Assembly (NCBI GenBank): GCA_964369995.1 | Contig: CAYJHH010000072.1 | Coordinates: forward strand, 1 to 15,315 | Length of the DNA: 15,315 nt | Direction: 5' to 3' | Origin: CAYJAD01 sp964369995 | GTDB lineage: Bacteria; Desulfobacterota; Desulfovibrionia; Desulfovibrionales; Desulfovibrionaceae | Part shown: one piece after another, positions 13,879 to 15,315 of the stretch | How the letters are laid out: each line of letters starts with the position of its first letter | Numbering within the stretch: the stretch's first letter is position 1 | The notes under the pieces: generated by a model | What the model saw: only the letters and a program-made list of their open reading frames with translations | The model's database searches: none | Told to the model about the DNA's origin: nothing | Program-made: the position numbers and the translations under genes

Positions 13879-14946
13879 TTATTGTAAGAAATATATAACA
13901 ACCCACAAAGCAAGCACAGCCTTAAGGCCGGCTACCACAAAGCCCATGGCGGCGCCAGAAAGTCCCGCTGCCTTAATATCAGACAAGCGCGTGGTTAAAC
14001 CAATGCTGGAAAAACCAAGTAAGAAACACCAATCCATGAAGGTTGAGGCCATTTTCACTTGAGGGGCGGTTAAAAAACCTAAGGTGTTGAAGGTAACGAT
14101 AGCTAAAAAGCCCACCACAAAGACAGGGAATTTATCCACAATCATTTGCATTTTGCTGGTGCCTTGCATTTGCGATTGCACTTCACTATCTTGCGTTGCC
14201 ACCATAACAGCCAAGGTTAACACAATGAAGGGTAAGAAGATTACACGGCCAATATTATACACACCGGCAATAACTCCAGCATCTTGGCTATAGGCAAAAC
14301 CTGCAGCAAGCACCTGAGCTGAGTTAATAACACCCACACCTACAAAGGCGCCAAATTGGTTGGCAGAAAGCTCAAACCATTGCCCCACAAAAGGAAAGAC
14401 CAATAGAGCTAAAAGACCAAACATGAGCACCACAGCAATGGTATAGGCCATGTCTTCGTTTTTGGCACGAACAGCAGGAGCGATGGCCACCGCAGCAGAT
14501 ACACCACATACCGAAAGCCCCGCGGCCAAACAAGCGCTTAATGAAGGAGACATCTTAAGTTTACGCCCTATCCACATGAGTAATAGCGCAGAACCAAAAA
14601 GGAAAATAGCAATAATAATAATAGCTTCTGTACCTGTCTTGAGCAACCCCGCAAAAGAGTATTTACAGCCCATAACTACGATACCAGTTTTAGTTAAGAT
14701 GGTAGAAAATTGCAAACCGGGTTTACAGATTTCCGGTACGCCAAAAACATTTAAAATGACCATACCCAAAATAATAGCAACAATAAAGTTGCTCAAATTC
14801 ATATTTTTAATCATGGGATGTAAAGACGTTAGGATAGGTGTCACATACCAAGCCACCAATGCCACGCTGAGAAACAAAGCCATGCCAGGTAAGACTTTGC
14901 CCACTTGAGCAAAAATCCCCTGTTTTTCTTCCGAAGTTGTTACCAT
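13879..14946 (-). CDS. yeiH: YeiH family (UPF0324) putative exporter membrane protein
   Basis: Inner-membrane transporter candidate of the YeiH/UPF0324 family, often labelled a putative sulfate or sulfite exporter; the substrate is not established. The 355 residues (Escherichia coli YeiH is about 349) contain roughly ten hydrophobic segments. The best family signature is AAGLSVCGVSAAVAIAPAVRAKNEDMAYTIAVV near residue 140-172, matching the conserved GxSxCGxSA loop followed by an acidic-aromatic pair. GFSSIGLTTRL near the end is the other typical stretch. The ATG at 14946 follows AAGGAG with 6-nt spacing; an in-frame TTG at 14964 lies upstream of it and is rejected. An LysR regulator accompanies yeiH in enterics, but none is seen in the window; it could lie beyond the right edge. 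Confidence 0.88.
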   Translation of the reverse strand: MVTTSEEKQGIFAQVGKVLPGMALFLSVALVAWYVTPILTSLHPMIKNMNLSNFIVAIILGMVILNVFGVPEICKPGLQFSTILTKTGIVVMGCKYSFAGLLKTGTEAIIIIAIFLFGSALLLMWIGRKLKMSPSLSACLAAGLSVCGVSAAVAIAPAVRAKNEDMAYTIAVVLMFGLLALLVFPFVGQWFELSANQFGAFVGVGVINSAQVLAAGFAYSQDAGVIAGVYNIGRVIFLPFIVLTLAVMVATQDSEVQSQMQGTSKMQMIVDKFPVFVVGFLAIVTFNTLGFLTAPQVKMASTFMDWCFLLGFSSIGLTTRLSDIKAAGLSGAAMGFVVAGLKAVLALWVVIYFLQ

Positions 14947-14968
14947 CTTACACTCCTTAAGCAAAATT

Positions 14969-14986
14969 TCACATTCTTCCTCCTTA
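14969..14986 (-). promoter_or_regulatory. Start-stop mini-ORF (ATG-TGA) with strong ribosome site before yeiH
   Basis: The minus strand reads TAAGGAGG (14979-14986), four nt, ATG (14972-14974) and immediately TGA (14969-14971). A second overlapping ATG-ATG-TAA lies at 14984-14992. The TGA is 22 nt before the yeiH ATG. This looks like a ribosome-loading or stalling element, though it may be a fortuitous extra Shine-Dalgarno site. Confidence 0.35.
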
Positions 14987-15004
14987 CATCATTTCTGACA
15001 TAGG

Positions 15005-15027
15005 TCAAGTTCAGCACACGAACTTGA
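15005..15027. promoter_or_regulatory. Palindrome TCAAGTTC-N7-GAACTTGA, possible operator or leader hairpin
   Basis: Perfect 8-nt arms around AGCACAC, 58 nt upstream of the yeiH start. It is large enough for a dimeric regulator, and the form contains T-N11-A type symmetry usual for LysR-type sites. If yeiH starts transcription at 15068-15096 then this lies in the transcribed leader. Confidence 0.4.
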
Positions 15028-15067
15028 GAAAAATTGCTCTTTTTTCAGGAAGGTCATTTTAACTTTA

Positions 15068-15096
15068 TTAATACCCCCAATAAAAGTATTTGTAAA
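15068..15096 (-). promoter_or_regulatory. Possible yeiH promoter
   Basis: On the minus strand TTTACA (15091-15096) and TATTAA (15068-15073) are 17 nt apart. Matches are 5 of 6 and 4 of 6 to consensus. It would produce a leader of about 115 nt bearing the palindrome and the mini-ORF. Confidence 0.35.
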
Positions 15097-15269
15097 TGGA
15101 AAACCTCTTTTTTGTATTTATTTCCTCATTAAAGTACAGTATATTGCTATTTTTTGCACAAATACGCCCTACTTTGTGAAAATAAACATTATCTTTTTGC
15201 TGTTTTTTTCCGGAATTCTCCCGCATGAACCACGTATTTCTTATTAAGCCAAAAGTTATCATAGTCGGC

Positions 15270-15310
15270 GCTTAAAAACGTGTTTTCACACGTTTTTAAG
15301 AAAGGCACGC
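15270..15310 (+). repeat. 41-nt palindromic dispersed repeat, copy B
   Basis: Matches 7443-7483 at 39 of 41 positions. Here the stem is perfect, 13-nt arms around TTTC (CTTAAAAACGTGT/ACACGTTTTTAAG), followed by AAAGGCACGC. The window ends five nt later, so the full extent of the repeat is unknown. Confidence 0.75.
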
Positions 15311-15315
15311 TCACT

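Larger units (their letters stand above)
14947..15315. other. Region upstream of yeiH, no gene seen
   Basis: This AT-rich stretch holds a start-stop mini-ORF (14969-14986 with its ribosome site), an 8-bp-arm palindrome (15005-15027), a promoter-like pair (15068-15096) and the second copy of the 41-nt palindromic repeat at the window edge. A 64-codon minus-strand reading frame at 15068-15262 lacks a Shine-Dalgarno site and coding character, so it is not called. Confidence 0.6.

Noticed and set aside
14450..14908. A 152-codon plus-strand reading frame over yeiH
   Set aside because: It is an antisense shadow of a membrane protein gene that matches the YeiH family.
15068..15262. A 64-codon minus-strand ORF upstream of yeiH
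   Set aside because: No Shine-Dalgarno site, AT-rich, Lys/Tyr/Phe-rich composition typical of chance frames, and it overlaps the best promoter candidate.
1..15315. CRISPR array, transposase, integrase, tRNA or rRNA
   Set aside because: No direct repeats at regular spacing, no mobile-element ORF and no cloverleaf-type sequence were seen in the window.

Overview
The window looks like chromosomal DNA of an anaerobic, sulfidogenic-type Gram-negative bacterium, most plausibly Desulfovibrionaceae. This is an inference from gene content: a complete NfnAB electron-bifurcating transhydrogenase pair, an Mla outer-membrane lipid system, a YeiH-type exporter, and intergenic hairpin repeats of the kind common in that group. 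No database search was possible, so species is not assigned.

Layout. From 116 to 10374 all genes are on the minus strand. Read in transcription order from right to left they are fabD (malonyl-CoA:ACP transacylase) and argS (arginyl-tRNA synthetase), then a 302-nt repeat-rich gap. Next comes a tightly packed operon: a SPOR-domain membrane protein, mlaE, mlaF, mlaD, mlaC and mlaA. It ends at a very long perfect hairpin, followed by a separate gene for a secreted M16 zinc metallopeptidase. A 350-nt divergent intergenic region (10375-10724) carries a good fabD promoter, several short palindromes and a possible 23-codon ORF. It separates this block from nfnA-nfnB on the plus strand (10725-13005). 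A 363-nt convergent gap with three terminator-type hairpins follows. The right end holds a minus-strand pair, yeiH and a small USP-like protein of unknown function, preceded by a 369-nt leader/intergenic stretch.

How the genes work together. MlaE and MlaF (membrane and ATPase subunits), MlaD (inner-membrane MCE subunit), MlaC (periplasmic carrier) and MlaA (outer-membrane component) make up an almost complete retrograde phospholipid pathway. No mlaB (STAS subunit) is present. The SPOR protein at the head of the operon would link it to the cell-wall or division site. NfnA and NfnB form one flavin/iron-sulfur complex that couples NADH, NADPH and ferredoxin pools. The YeiH/USP-like pair is probably a two-gene export or stress unit.

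The least ordinary parts are non-coding. Two dispersed hairpin families are each present twice, a 150-bp element with inverted termini abuts argS, and a duplicated terminator hairpin flanks a repeat-bearing segment downstream of nfnB. A start-stop mini-ORF with an ideal Shine-Dalgarno sequence lies in front of yeiH. I see no complete transposase, CRISPR array, tRNA or rRNA, and no clear new multi-gene system.
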